This document shows, one piece after another, positions 1 to 10,527 of a DNA stretch of 64,000 nucleotides. The translations under genes and the position numbers were made by a program. This DNA is from Dipteris shenzhenensis. Taxonomy: Eukaryota; Polypodiophyta; Polypodiopsida; Gleicheniales. Position 1 is the first letter of the stretch, and each line of letters starts with the position of its first letter. The notes below the pieces were generated by a model, which did no database searches, was not told the DNA's origin, and saw only the letters and a program-made list of their open reading frames with translations. The stretch lies in NCBI GenBank assembly GCA_047967505.1, contig CM106538.1, one strand, 5' to 3'.

Positions 1-62
1 GTGGCCAAACCAAGCAGGTAAAGCCGGTTGAGGGACCAGTAAAAACAAGTACCACCGTTGGG

Positions 63-652
63 GTGAAAAGGAAAATAACTCCAATCGCAGCTCGGGCTTG
101 GTCAAAGTCCTCGTTGACCCCTGAACAAAAAGAGAAAGCTAGAAAAGAAGAATTGTGCTTCGGCTGCCTTCAGCGACATCAGTGGAAGGATTGTCCACTG
201 AATAAAGACCGTCGCACGGCTAATATGATAATATCTGAATGCGACGTCGAAATGCAGGAGAGTCCCAATGCGGAACATATGCAGATGCAATTGGCGGGAG
301 GTTAGTACCTGTGTTGTTAAGTGTGTCTGTTACTAAGTTAGTAAGCGGTGCACCTGATAACATCCTATCTAAGCCCGTAGCAACGGGGTATACAGCCTTT
401 AATGATATGGAGTTAATTAAAATGAAAGGGCAAGTGGCCAATCATGATGTCATTGTGTTGTTTGACTCGGCGTCAACTCACAATGTGATTAACTCCAAGC
501 TCGTGAAGAGGCTGAAATTAAGACAAGTCCATCTGACTATGCGTATACAATCAGGATGGCAGATGGAAGTTCAACTGAAGTATGGGACCAAAGGGTTACC
601 CAGTTGGAGCTTCGGATTCAGGACTATGCTGAGAAGCTTGATTTTGAAATGA
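63..652 (+). pseudogene. Gypsy gag zinc knuckle and aspartic protease fragment
   Basis: The first part (63-305) carries a zinc knuckle, CFGCLQRHQWKDC, with spacing C-X2-C-X3-H-X4-C. That is one residue short of the usual CX2CX4HX4C. After a frame change near 300, the second part (239-652) holds the retropepsin segment VLFDSASTHNVINSKLV at about 455-505. Plant gypsy proteases normally have D-S/T-G here, so the third residue reads Ala instead of Gly. Downstream the same frame decays and the protein continues in another frame from about 556. Both deviations fit a dead copy. Confidence 0.75.
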
Positions 653-1149
653 CCAAGCTTGCTCATGCAGATATAGCCCTAGTTATGGCGTGGCATTCTA
701 GGAAGAATCCAGCCATTGATTGGAAAAAGCACGTATATCAATTCCGGATGAATGATGTGCTTTATGTCTTGCGAGGTGAGAAAGATATACCTCAGGGACC
801 GTTGGTTTCCGTGATGGAAATCCGAAAAGCTCAAGTAGAGTTTTTATTCCTTTGCACAGCATCGGTAGAGCCGGTTGATGATTCTTCGGCTAGCACTGAT
901 GTTACGCAAAGTGATGAGATGGCCAAGCTGGCTAATCTTATAACAGAGGAGTTCTCTGAATGTTTTAGAGATGAACTACCTTATGAGTTACCTCCAGAGC
1001 GGAAAGTTCAACATAAGATTAAATTGATCCCGGGGGCAGAACCTGTAAATAGGCCGCCCTATAGAATAAGTAGGTGCGCAGACAACTGGAAGAATATCTC
1101 AAGTTGGGGCAGATTCAACCAAGTTTCTCACCTTTTGCTTTGCCAGTGA
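556..1149 (+). pseudogene. Gypsy protease-RT linker region
   Basis: This is an open frame of about 197 codons covering the end of the protease and the linker before RT. Its segment HKIKLIPGAEPVNRPPYRIS is the conserved lead-in to gypsy RT. The frame is lost at about 1070, and the RT continues in the next frame as VRRQLEEYLKLGQIQPS, so a small indel lies between 1065 and 1076. No stop interrupts the body of this stretch. Confidence 0.75.
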
Positions 1150-1832
1150 TATTAAAGAAGAAAAAGCATGATACGTTTCGCCTCTGTATAGATTACAGAG
1201 CATTGAATAATATCACTGTTAAGCACAGGTATCCGATGGCTCGGATTGATGGTTTGCTAGATGCATTACATGGAGCCGTGATTTTCAATAAGATTGATCT
1301 TAAGTGTGGCTACCATCAAATCCGGATTAGAGCCGAGGATGTGCATAAAACCGCTTTCAGAAGCAGGTTTGGTCATTATGAGTTTTTCGTAATACCCTTC
1401 GGACTTACCAATGCTCCAGCGACCTTCGTCATGCTTATGAATGATTTACTACATCCGTATATCGGAAAGTTCGTAGTACATTTTATTGACGATATCCTGA
1501 TATTCAGTAAGAGTATTACTGAGCATCGTGAACACTTAAGAGTAGTGTTCAGTACTTTGAGGAAAGCCAGTCTTGATGTAAATAAAAAGAAAACTATACT
1601 GTGTATGGTTAGGCTTGAATATTTAGGATTCATAATTACTCCACAGGGGGTAGAAATGGATCCGAAGAAAGTGGCTGCGATACTAACTTGGTCAATCCCT
1701 CAGAGTCTGACCGTGTTGCGATCATTCTTGGGATTTGTCCACTTTTATAGAAGGCATATCAAAGGATATTCCGAAATAGTATCGCCATTGACTGATCTGA
1801 CCTCAGATAAAGTACCTTTTATTTGGGGGTAG
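1074..1832 (+). pseudogene. Gypsy reverse transcriptase domain
   Basis: RT motifs appear in order: LCIDYRALNNITVKHRYPM, the motif-A region FNKIDLKCGYHQIRI, FGLTNAPATF, and the catalytic box as FIDDIL (equivalent to YVDD) at about 1480-1497. LGFIITPQGVEMDPKK and SFLGFVHFYRRHIKGYS follow, as expected at the thumb/connection. The catalytic aspartates are kept. The frame ends at TAG 1830-1832, but the same frame resumes at once with the connection to RNase H. The stop is therefore a point mutation and not the natural end. Confidence 0.9.
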
Positions 1833-1868
1833 AATCAACAAGAAAGTTTTAACACCATAAAACAAGCT

Positions 1869-3098
1869 GTGGTCTTAGGACCGGTGTTAAAAATAGTTGA
1901 TCCCCAGAAACCGTTGTTCCTGAAAACCGATGCAAGTGGCATTGCGGTGGGAGCAGTCCTCCTTCAAGAGGGAAGGCCAGTAGCCTTTGAAAGCAAGAAG
2001 CTTTCTCCCTCTCAAAGGAATTGGCCAACTCATGAATTGGAGTTGTATGCTGTTATCCATGCTTTGAAAACATGGAGGCATTACTTGTATGGTTCAGAGT
2101 TTTATGTGGATGTGGATCATGATACTCTGAAACATTTTTGTAAACAGCCTGACTTGAGGGGCCGCCAAGCTAGGTGGGCAGAGCTCATGCAGGAGTTTAA
2201 TTTAACGATTCGGTACCAAAGAGGAAAAGATAATAAGGTTGCTGATGCGTTGTCTCGCATTACGCACAACCTGAGTTTCACGGTATTAGAGAGTGCTTTA
2301 ATGACCGAGATCAGAGAAACTCAAAAGGTGGACGAGTTTGTCCAGAGCTTATGGCCTAAAGCTCATGTGTTAAAACCCGGGGAAAATGAAAAGGATGACC
2401 TAGCATCCAGAAAAGGCCAAACTTATGCAAGATATACCATAAGGGATGGTATGCTAGAAAGAAATGGCAAGGTTGTAGTACCTAGTCAGAATGATCTCAG
2501 GCAGAGAGTCATTCGACAGTGCCATGATAGCCCGTGTGCGGGACATCCAGGAGTCGAGAAGACATATGATCTCGTGAAGCGAGATTTCTTTTGGCCAAAG
2601 ATGAAAAAGCATATTCATGAATATGTGACACGGTGTTTCTCGTGTCAGGTAAGTAAGGCCGAGCGGGTGAAACCACCCGAACTTTTACAGCCCTTGAAAA
2701 TACCACTGAGTAAGTGGGAAAGCATTTCCATGGACTTTATTGTAGGGCTGCCTACGACACAAGGAGGGTATGATTCTATCCTTGTGGTGGTTGATCGTCT
2801 AACCAAGATGGCTCACTTCATTCCGACCAAGGAGTCTGTTAGTGCCCCGCAAGTGGCGGATTTGTTCATTAGACATATATTTCGTCTGCATGGATTGCCT
2901 AGATCCATAGTGTCAGACAAAGATGTCAGATTTACCGGTCATTTTTGGACAGCGGTATTTGAGACACTAAGGACTGAGTTGGGAATGAGTAGTGGGGATC
3001 ATCCTGAGACGGATGGTCAGACGGAGAGAGTCAACCAGACTTTAGAGGATATGCTGAGAGCATATGTGTCATTGAGGCAACATATGTGGGACAAGTGA
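1869..3098 (+). pseudogene. Gypsy RNase H and integrase
   Basis: RNase H starts with PLFLKTDASGIAVGAVLL (residues about 15-32), followed by the E of the HELELYAVIHAL helix and a later D in VDVDHDTLKHF. The integrase zinc-binding HHCC domain is at about residues 215-258 (CHDSPCAGHPG, then RCFSCQVSK). The DD35E core is visible as SMDFIVGLP, then IVSDKDVRFTG, then TDGQTERVNQTL. All catalytic acids are present. The stop TGA at 3096-3098 falls where WDKWLPLLEFAYN is expected, so it probably replaced TGG (Trp). Confidence 0.92.
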
Positions 3099-3779
3099 TT
3101 GCCATTGTTAGAGTTTGCCTACAATGATAGAAAACATTCATCTACCGGGTTCAGTCCGTTTGAGCTGAACTATGGTTATAGACCAGCCAATCCAACTATA
3201 GTTGGAATACCTCAGAAAGTGCCTAGTGCCGTGAACTTTGTAGTTCAGATGCGGGAGATGCTAGCACTTGCGAGAGCTAATATCCGCCAGGCTATGGATA
3301 GAGCCAAGGTGTATGCGGATGAAAACCGGTCTATAAGAGTATTTAAGGAAGGAGAAAAAGTTTTTCTCAGAGTTCCTTCGCACTCGAAGTCGTTGACTTC
3401 AGGAGAGTGTGCTAAGTTATCACCTCGATACTGTGGGCCGTGGTTAATTCTGAAACGAATAGGCAAGGTAGCCTATAAATTAGAGTTGCCACCGGGGTGT
3501 AAGGTGCACCCAGTGTTTCATGTTTCTCATTTAAAGAAATTTTTGCATATTGGTGACTCACTAATCGAAGGTGTGGTTTTGTTTCAGGAGATAGAGGATA
3601 ATGCAAGACGCAAACCAATAAGAATCCTGGACTGAGAAACAATGCAAATACGGAATCCGAAGATACCCACGGTGTTGGTTGCATGGCATGGTCAGCCTCT
3701 ATCGGAAGCTACCTGGGAATCCGTATACCAGTTACGGAGAGTGTTCCCAGATTTCATCATCGAGGACGCTGATGCTTGA
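3099..3779 (+). pseudogene. Gypsy integrase C-terminus and chromodomain
   Basis: This continues the integrase frame (LPLLEFAYNDRKHSSTGFS). Then come the KEGEKVFLRV and KLSPRYCGPW box typical of chromovirus integrase C-termini, and VHPVFHVSHLKKF. A TGA at 3633-3635 interrupts the frame. Reading on gives a chromodomain segment, with PKIPTVLVAWHGQPLSEATW at about 3660-3719 and an acidic end FIIEDADA before TGA 3777-3779. The aromatic and Trp positions of the chromodomain core are retained. Chromodomains of this kind are thought to guide integration to heterochromatin. Confidence 0.85.
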
Positions 3780-3791
3780 AGAGGGAAGGAA

Positions 3792-4215
3792 TGTTATGCT
3801 CTAGCCGAGATAGCATGACCTCGGAAAGATCGGTGGGCATTTTCTCTTAGATGACCAACTGTTGTAATAATTAATGTGTGTAAATGAAACGGTCAAGAGA
3901 AGTAACTGCCAAGGTCCTAGGTGAGGGTGAAATGGCATTGACTAGGTGGTTTTGAGTGCTAAGGCCTAGGTGCACCTAAATGTGCAATAATGCCAAGGGG
4001 CAAGTGGTTTTAAATGTGCCCCAAGAGAGGGGTAAATGGTGCACCAAGTGAAAAGGCTAAAATGATGACATTTGGCAAGGGGAACCATCTAGGGAGATGA
4101 GGGTCTCGTGGATATGCATGAGGAAGATAAAGGACGTATTAATTGGAAAACATGCGATCTACGAGAGTAGGCTGGGAGGAAATAATAGATGCCATCGCCC
4201 GTGATCTGAGTGTGT
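3792..4215 (+). repeat. Gypsy 3' LTR, right end unresolved
   Basis: Directly after the pol stop lies a purine run, GAAGAGGGAAGGAA (3778-3791), which is a good polypurine tract. It is followed at 3792 by TGTTATGC, the expected TG start of an LTR. The sequence then has no coding potential. LINE-like coding appears on the other strand from about 4217, so the LTR is either about 420 bp or truncated. No second LTR copy is in the window to fix the end. Confidence 0.6.
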
Positions 4216-4216
4216 G

Positions 4217-4486
4217 TTAGAGAATAGAGAATTTATCAGAACATGATCCCAAACTAGCTCTTGGGCCACAAGACTAGCTAGGGTCATCCTCTCCGTCTGA
4301 AAGAGCTAGCTGTAAAAACCGGTGGTCATGTCCAAAATCTCCTGCGCGTCGATGTGCATGATGGCCTGCGAGTCCCAGAGACGCTGTAGCTGTGTGCCTG
4401 CCGATTGGGACCCAGTGGTATGAAAGAACTGCTTCGTTATTTTGTCCCTCTGCTGCACCCATCGGGCCCAGAAGGAATGATAGGAG
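4217..4486 (-). pseudogene. L1-type LINE fragment between endonuclease and RT
   Basis: The minus strand reads FWARWVQQRDKITKQFFHTT and then LQRLWDSQAIMHIDAQEIL. This matches the plant L1 linker whose consensus resembles KWIRDGDRNTKFFH...RRRRNRI..L.D..G. It ends in FYS-stop-LFQTERMTL. The right boundary is the target duplication of the copia element, and the partner half lies at 10753-11740. The copia element therefore landed inside this LINE. Confidence 0.7.
4482..4486. repeat. Target-site duplication, left copy (AGGAG)
   Basis: AGGAG directly abuts the left LTR and is repeated exactly at 10748-10752 beside the right LTR. Five bases is the usual target duplication length for Ty1/copia integrase. 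It proves that the two LTRs belong to one insertion. Confidence 0.9.
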
Positions 4487-4662
4487 TGAAAGGGAAGGTC
4501 AGAGGGAGAAGAGCAACAGAGAGAGAGTGAGAGTAAGAGACTCAAAATGCGGGTGTGAAGTGATGAGCCACACCACAAACTCATAGGTTTTATTAGGATT
4601 AGGTTTTTTCCCCCTATGACATATTTTTAATAAAGGGGTGGCAATGTGCCTTTACCCCAACA
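4487..4662 (-). repeat. Copia 3' LTR (176 bp)
   Basis: On the minus strand it begins TGTTGGGGTAAAGGCAC and ends CTTCCCTTTCA, so it has TG...CA ends. It aligns along its length with 10543-10747. It lacks a 24-bp segment found in the other LTR and has a shorter GA-rich stretch. An AATAAA-like sequence (plus-strand TTTATT at about 4588) could serve polyadenylation. Confidence 0.92.
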
Positions 4663-4673
4663 ACCTCCCACCT
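4663..4673 (-). other. Copia polypurine tract
   Basis: The minus strand reads AGGTGGGAGGT immediately upstream of the 3' LTR, in the position that primes plus-strand DNA synthesis. Confidence 0.75.
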
Positions 4674-4760
4674 AAAGGCCAATATGCCTAAGGGGAGAAA
4701 AGAATAAAAATTACAGCAATATACAGTTACTGTATACAAGACCATAAAATAAGAGTGGTC

Positions 4761-7700
4761 TCATCCTAATCCCATGATGTGGCGGCAATGTGCAAACCGC
4801 TCTGTAGGCAAGCTCTTAGTGAGCAAATCTGCAGGATTATCATCAGTATGCACCTTCACAAGCTCAAGTCGCTTGTCTTCCAGTACCTCCCTGATGAAAT
4901 GATATTTCACATCTATGTGCTTGGTCTTCTGATGAAAGACCGGATTCTTTGCCAACATGATAGCACTCTGACTATCACAATGCAAAACTGGCATATCTCC
5001 TGTAATGCCCAAGTCTCCCACCAGCCGAGTAAGCCATATCGCTTCCTTGCAAGCCTCAGTGGCTGCAACATATTCAGCTTCAGTAGTTGACAGTGCAACG
5101 CATTTCTGCAACCGAGACACCCATGATATAGCACCTCCTGCAAATGTGAAAATATAACCGGTAGTAGACTTCCGGTTATCTGCATTCCCTGCATAGTCTG
5201 AATCTGTAAAACCATGCACCAATGCATCCTGCTTACCATAGCATATGCACAAGTCTTTGGTACCCTTGAGATACCTCAAGACACCTTTCACTGCTTCCCA
5301 GTGCCGCTTGCCTGGATTTGCCATATACCTGCTGATGACTCCCACCGCAACAGCAATATCCGGACGAGTGGCAACCATGGCATACATCAAAGAACCAACT
5401 GCAGATGCATACGGAACCTTGGCCATTTCAGCCTTATCATCATCTGATCTGGGGCTGTCCTTACTGCTGAGTTTTAAATGTGGAGGCAACGGGGTACTAA
5501 TAGACTTCCCCCCCTCCATTTTAAACCTCTGCAGTACTTTGTCAATGTACTCCTTCTGTGACAGAAACAAAAGTCCCTTGGACCTGTCGCGGGTAATCCG
5601 CATGCCAAGAATATGGTTTGCATCACCCAAGTCTTTCATGTCAAAAGACTTATGCAGTTGTTTCTTCAAAGCACTAATCTCATGCTGAGATTTGCTGGCA
5701 ATCAGCATGTCATCCACATATAGAATGAGTAGCATCAAACTGCCATCCTTTGCCCGTTTGGTGTACAAGCAATGATCGGTCTCACACCTATGATACCCTT
5801 GGGACTGCATGAAAGCATCAAACTTCTTGTACCATTCTCTTGGTGCCTGCTTGAGTCCATACAAGCTCCTCTTGAGCTTACACACAAGCTGCTCTTTCCC
5901 TTTAACAGCATATCCCTCTGGCTGACTCATATAGATCTCATCATGTAGATCTCCGTGAAGAAAAGCAGTCTTCACATCCATCTGACATAAATCCATGTCC
6001 TCATGAGCAACAAGAGCTAACACTGCTCTCAAAGTAGTCATCTTGACTACAGGGGAAAAGATCTCATCAAAGTCAATGCCTTTCTCCTGCTTAAATCCCT
6101 TGGCAACCAATCTGGCTTTATACCTCGGTAAAGCATTTGAATCCACTTTGACTTTGTAAACCCACTTGCATGGCAAAACCTTTCTGCCTACAGGTAGCTG
6201 CACCAAGTCCCATGTATCATTTTGAAGTAGGGAGTCCATTTCAGATTGCATGGCTTTCTCCCACTTTCTTTTCTCTGTTCTTCCCATAGCTTCCTTGAAG
6301 CTAGAAGGCTCACCACAATCTGTCAGCATGATAAAATCAGCCACATTATTGGCTCCTGGAACAAACCTGTCAGGAGGCCGTTGTACACGGGTGCTCCTCC
6401 TAACAAAATGTTCCGGATTAGGCTGCTGTCCAGCCTGTTCGTCATGCATGACGGGTGGCTGTACCACCATATCTGGCTGTTCTACAGCCCCATTTGCTGG
6501 CATATTCAATGGTGCATCATTGGCAAAATTATCTGGCTGATTTTCAGCCTGTATACCCTCTTGAACAGGGTTATCTGCAGCAGCCTGCTGCTGCATATAA
6601 AAGGGCATTCTTTGCTGTCCATCATCATCATAAATAACCCTCCTGTATTCCACAGGTTGCACGGGTTCCTTGTGTACACTATCCTCTTTAAAGATGACAT
6701 CATTGCTGCGTATAATCTTCCGTTTAACGGGATCCCATAACCTGTACCCCATTTCACCTTCGTCACCATAACCCATGAAGATGCATCTGAGAGACTTTGG
6801 CTCCAGTTTGGTGCGCAGTTCTTTGCGTACATGAGCAAAGCACTCGCAGCCAAACACACGTAAGTGCTTATATGAGGGTGGCTTACCAGACCACACCTCC
6901 TCTGGCACTTTCAACTCCAAAGCCTTGTTTGGCGACCTGTTAATAATGTGAACTGCTGTTTGCACGGCTTCTGCCCAAAAGCCATGGGGCAATGCAGCAT
7001 AAGACAACATACATCGAACCTTCTCCTGAATAGTTCGATTCATCCGCTCACTTACACCATTTTGAGATGCATTATGAGGGGCTGTGAGTTCCTGTTTGAT
7101 GCCCTTAGCTTCGCAAAACTGCACAAAAGCATGTGACACATACTCACCCCCATTATCGGATCTGAGGCATTTCAGCCTGCGACCTGTCCAAATCTCAACC
7201 TGAGCGACAAACTTCTTGAAAGCATCTAAGGCATCGCTTTTATGCTTCAAGAAATAGACCCACACTTTGCGTGTGGCATCATCAATAAAAGTAATAAAAT
7301 ATTTTGCACCCCCTAGTGATAATTGTGGCATCTCACACAAATCAGTGTGCACTAGATCAAGCGGTGCTCTATTCTGGGGAGTTCTCCTCTTATGAGGAGT
7401 CACAGAATGCTTGCCAAATATGCAATGATCACAAGTAGGCAAATCTGAAAAAGAAAGAGACGGCAGATAACCCAAACGTGACAGTTCTTGCATTCTTTTA
7501 ACAGACATGTGTCCCAACCGGCGATGCCACAATGAAACCTTTGGCAGCTCGGTTATGGCAACAACATGATTACCCACACTGGAAACATAAAGAGGGTACA
7601 AGGTATCACTCTTATAACCCTCAGCCACTACAACCTGGCCATCAGTAATCACCCATTTGGAATCCCCAAATGTGGTGTGGTAACCACTGTCATCCAACAA

Positions 7701-8876
7701 GCCAGTGCTAATCAGATTTTTCTTGATTTGCGGCACATGGCGAACACCATCAAGCATAAATGACCTTCCATCAGGGAATACTATCTGTATACTGCCAATC
7801 CCTGCAATATGACATGCATAGTTGTTCCCAAGGTGAACAACTCCATGAGTCCCTGTGTAAGAAGTAAACCACTCCTTATGAGGAGTAACATGAAAAGAAG
7901 CACCTGAATCCAAGAGCCAGGTGTGCATGTCATGGCCATCAATAACCAATGTGTGTGCAATTACAGCAGAAGAACATAATACCTCATGTCTGTCACTGTC
8001 ACTGTCCTCTGCTGCAACATTCACTGCATCCAAGTCATCTACCTTGGCCTTGCCTTTGCCTTTGCCTTTGCTTCCACTGCCTGCATCCTTTGCTTCAGCC
8101 TTCTTGGCTTTCTGATCCCGTATAAACTTGAAGCACTTAGACTTCACATGTCCCTTCTTGCCACAATAAAAGCATTCAATATCCTTTTTACCACGGGACT
8201 GACTGCGGGATTTGGACTTACTAGCAGATCTCCCCTTCTGCTGAGTCCTGCCTCTTTCCTGTACCTGCAAAGCATTTGAAGACTTGCTGCCCGCATTATT
8301 TTTCCTGCTCATCTCCTCCATGAGGAGAGAGCTCTCTACATCAGCATATATAAGAGTGACATTCGAATTAGACAAGGTGGTCTTGAAAGTGTCCCAACTC
8401 TCAGGAAGGGTACACAACAAGAAAGTAGCCTTGAACTCCTCATCAAGGTTCAACCCCTGTGCAATCAGCTGTGTAAAGATGGCATTGAACTCACTCAAGT
8501 GTGAGGTCATAGCTGTACCTTCCTTCATGCGAAGATCAACCAGCTTCTTCAACCAATACACCTTACTGACTGAACTCTTTTGGACATACAACTCTGCTAG
8601 CCTCTGCCATACACCATAAGAGGTCTTTTCAGCCTGAACATTGTACACAAGAGAATCACTGAGAGTAAGCATGATAGCAGCCCTCGCGGACAGATCTAGC
8701 TCCTCCCACTCATCATCTGCCATCCCAGATGGCTTGACACCCTTCACCCTTATGGGCTTAGAAAACTTCTTAAGCAGAAGTACATTCAAACACTGTTCTG
8801 CCCATAATGCATAATTGTGTGCTCCTTCCAGTTTCTTTATGTTCAGAATTGAAGATTCACTTCCCCCTGATGCCAT
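4761..8876 (-). CDS. Copia gag-pol polyprotein, intact (1371 aa)
   Basis: A single uninterrupted frame, as usual for plant Ty1/copia. Domains in order: UBN2-type gag (residues about 10-190); zinc knuckle CFYCGKKGHVKSKC (235-248); aspartic protease LLDSGASFHVT (D323); GAG-pre-integrase with H451, H456, C482, C485; integrase core D512, D574 (RSDNGGEY) and E610; RT from about 888 with YVDD at 1053-1056; RNase H from about 1200 with TDSDYAG and LSTTEAEYVAA. All catalytic residues are present, and length is normal for the family. The start at 8876 is the first ATG in frame and precedes the usual LDGxNYxxW-like gag opening. The product should form cytoplasmic virus-like particles and supply protease, integrase and RT. 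Confidence 0.96.
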   Translation of the reverse strand: MASGGSESSILNIKKLEGAHNYALWAEQCLNVLLLKKFSKPIRVKGVKPSGMADDEWEELDLSARAAIMLTLSDSLVYNVQAEKTSYGVWQRLAELYVQKSSVSKVYWLKKLVDLRMKEGTAMTSHLSEFNAIFTQLIAQGLNLDEEFKATFLLCTLPESWDTFKTTLSNSNVTLIYADVESSLLMEEMSRKNNAGSKSSNALQVQERGRTQQKGRSASKSKSRSQSRGKKDIECFYCGKKGHVKSKCFKFIRDQKAKKAEAKDAGSGSKGKGKGKAKVDDLDAVNVAAEDSDSDRHEVLCSSAVIAHTLVIDGHDMHTWLLDSGASFHVTPHKEWFTSYTGTHGVVHLGNNYACHIAGIGSIQIVFPDGRSFMLDGVRHVPQIKKNLISTGLLDDSGYHTTFGDSKWVITDGQVVVAEGYKSDTLYPLYVSSVGNHVVAITELPKVSLWHRRLGHMSVKRMQELSRLGYLPSLSFSDLPTCDHCIFGKHSVTPHKRRTPQNRAPLDLVHTDLCEMPQLSLGGAKYFITFIDDATRKVWVYFLKHKSDALDAFKKFVAQVEIWTGRRLKCLRSDNGGEYVSHAFVQFCEAKGIKQELTAPHNASQNGVSERMNRTIQEKVRCMLSYAALPHGFWAEAVQTAVHIINRSPNKALELKVPEEVWSGKPPSYKHLRVFGCECFAHVRKELRTKLEPKSLRCIFMGYGDEGEMGYRLWDPVKRKIIRSNDVIFKEDSVHKEPVQPVEYRRVIYDDDGQQRMPFYMQQQAAADNPVQEGIQAENQPDNFANDAPLNMPANGAVEQPDMVVQPPVMHDEQAGQQPNPEHFVRRSTRVQRPPDRFVPGANNVADFIMLTDCGEPSSFKEAMGRTEKRKWEKAMQSEMDSLLQNDTWDLVQLPVGRKVLPCKWVYKVKVDSNALPRYKARLVAKGFKQEKGIDFDEIFSPVVKMTTLRAVLALVAHEDMDLCQMDVKTAFLHGDLHDEIYMSQPEGYAVKGKEQLVCKLKRSLYGLKQAPREWYKKFDAFMQSQGYHRCETDHCLYTKRAKDGSLMLLILYVDDMLIASKSQHEISALKKQLHKSFDMKDLGDANHILGMRITRDRSKGLLFLSQKEYIDKVLQRFKMEGGKSISTPLPPHLKLSSKDSPRSDDDKAEMAKVPYASAVGSLMYAMVATRPDIAVAVGVISRYMANPGKRHWEAVKGVLRYLKGTKDLCICYGKQDALVHGFTDSDYAGNADNRKSTTGYIFTFAGGAISWVSRLQKCVALSTTEAEYVAATEACKEAIWLTRLVGDLGITGDMPVLHCDSQSAIMLAKNPVFHQKTKHIDVKYHFIREVLEDKRLELVKVHTDDNPADLLTKSLPTERFAHCRHIMGLG

Positions 8877-10527
8877 ATCAGATAAGGAAAGTATCTGATT
8901 CCCTGGAAGTAAAAAGACTGAATAAAAAATTCTGATTTCTCAGAAAAAAAAAACTGCTCTATCAAGAGCCAGGAGCACTCACAATAGTGCTGTTTTTTAC
9001 TGTCAGGAAATCTGCAGCAAAACAGAAAATTCTCCCAGTTACTGTACCTTCTGAAACACTGTACCGTGCTCAAATAGGCATAAAATAGTAATTTCAGAAT
9101 GCTGCAGCTGTTCCACAAGTGCTTTAACAGTGCATCATCAGCTGACAAAGCACAAAGCACTGCTGTCCTGATCACTTCTCCCACCTCAGATGAGGTATTG
9201 CACTGATTTTATATGCATAAACCACTTGTCATACACTGTTAAAGGTCCAGACTCTTCAGCCTGTCACAAACCTGCAACAGAAAATGGGACAAATCCCAAA
9301 CAATCACCCTTCTGCCAAAGGGATAAAAGGCATCTGAAGGTCTCTGACAGTAACCCAAGTGCTCTCAATCAAAATCTGGGCAAAAGCCCCTTGATTTGAC
9401 ACCTGTACCAAGTGAAGAACACCTCAACACTGAGGTAGCATACAAAATGTAGCGCTCTCCTGGCACTTTCACCTGACAATGCAATGCATAAACAGCCCTG
9501 TGTACACAATAGCAACACAGATCCCAACGTACAGACACTGAAGAGAAAATCTTTTGAGCACTGTCAACGATGGACAGTTAGGGACCGAGTAAACTCGATG
9601 TGCCCTGGCCAAGCGTGGCTCAACTGAGATTTTCAAAAGGTGTCATACACAAAATGTGACCTGCAAGAAATGTCACTGAGTACACTGCGGAAACAAGACT
9701 AATGTGGGCTCCCTGGGGCTCCACACTGCCTCAAGGCATACACTGCATAAGCTTCCAGGCAAAAGCCCTTTGAAAATGTCACCCAAAAGCTGAGATTTGC
9801 ACTCAGCAAAGGCATAAAAGTCCTCTGCAAAATCAAGGCATTACCTTCCCAAAACAAGATAACTGTGCAATCAACCACACACTGTGGTTCTGGTCACCTC
9901 AAGCACGAGGGAGACGAAGGTACTTGCTGTACTTTCAAAAAAACACAGTTTTGAGAACTGAAAAATAATCCTGAATGAAGAGCAGAGTGCTCTCTCTCCT
10001 TCTCTTTTTCTCCCAAAAAAAAAACTGATGTACCTGCTGTACTTTTGTACCTTTGTACTAGCAGCACTGTAGTACCTGCTATACCTGTGTACTTGTGCAG
10101 GGTACAAAAAAAAACTTTCGAAAAAACAAGCCTTCCTTGACGCAGATGCCTGACGCTGCTCCCAATCGAAAGAAGACACCTTACTGTCGCAGTCTGTACG
10201 ACGGTCCGTACAGTACGGTCGACATACGGCTGTACGGACGACCGTACGTCCGTACGCGACTGTACGGCGAATGGGCTCGAAGCCCAGCTCATGCCCGCGC
10301 GCTCCCTGCGCCCACGCACGCGACGCCTACACCCACGCGCTACTTGCGCCCACGCCCTGCCTGCACGCTACCCGTGATGCTGCCTGCGCGCTGCCCGCGA
10401 TGCTGCCTCGTCGCCCCGCGTAGCTGTGCCGCGCTGCAGCCCTAGCTGCTTGCTCTATGTCAAGGGGGCACAAGTCCCGAGGGAGGTAGAGGGTATGGTA
10501 GGCAGGGGTAGAGGGGGAAGAGAGGCT
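8877..10527 (-). other. Long untranslated leader of the copia element
   Basis: About 1.65 kb lies between primer site and gag start, which is long for copia. No long ORF with gag character is present on the coding strand. The promoter-proximal part is GC-rich (10270-10440, many GCGCCCACGC-like words). It is followed by a GTAC-dense block (10026-10268), then by AT-richer sequence with many TGCACT/CACTGT words. The leader probably holds packaging and translation signals. Confidence 0.6.
10026..10268. repeat. GTAC-dense block in the copia leader
   Basis: About 14 GTAC tetramers occur in 243 bp. Seven lie in 10026-10108 and seven in 10196-10268, and the latter are mostly within GTACGG, CGTACG or CCGTAC. 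GTAC is self-complementary, so the stretch can pair with itself in many registers. A similar block occurs in another copia leader at 50045-50246. Confidence 0.7.

Larger units (their letters stand above)
1..4215 (+). mobile_element. Ty3/gypsy chromovirus-like retrotransposon, 3' portion, decayed
   Basis: The order is gag zinc knuckle, protease, RT, RNase H, integrase, chromodomain, polypurine tract, LTR. This is the gypsy order, with integrase after RT/RNase H, and the C-terminal chromodomain points to a chromovirus. The 5' LTR and most of gag lie outside the window. From about 1074 to 3779 pol stays in one frame, broken by in-frame stops at 1830-1832, 3096-3098 and 3633-3635. Upstream there are frame changes near 300-400, 550 and 1070. 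The copy cannot be autonomous. The right edge is uncertain, because the LTR meets LINE sequence somewhere near 4215. Confidence 0.9.

Noticed and set aside
4779-8619. Several plus-strand frames of 60-160 codons opposite the copia gag-pol
   Set aside because: They are antisense shadows of the intact minus-strand polyprotein and show no motifs of their own.
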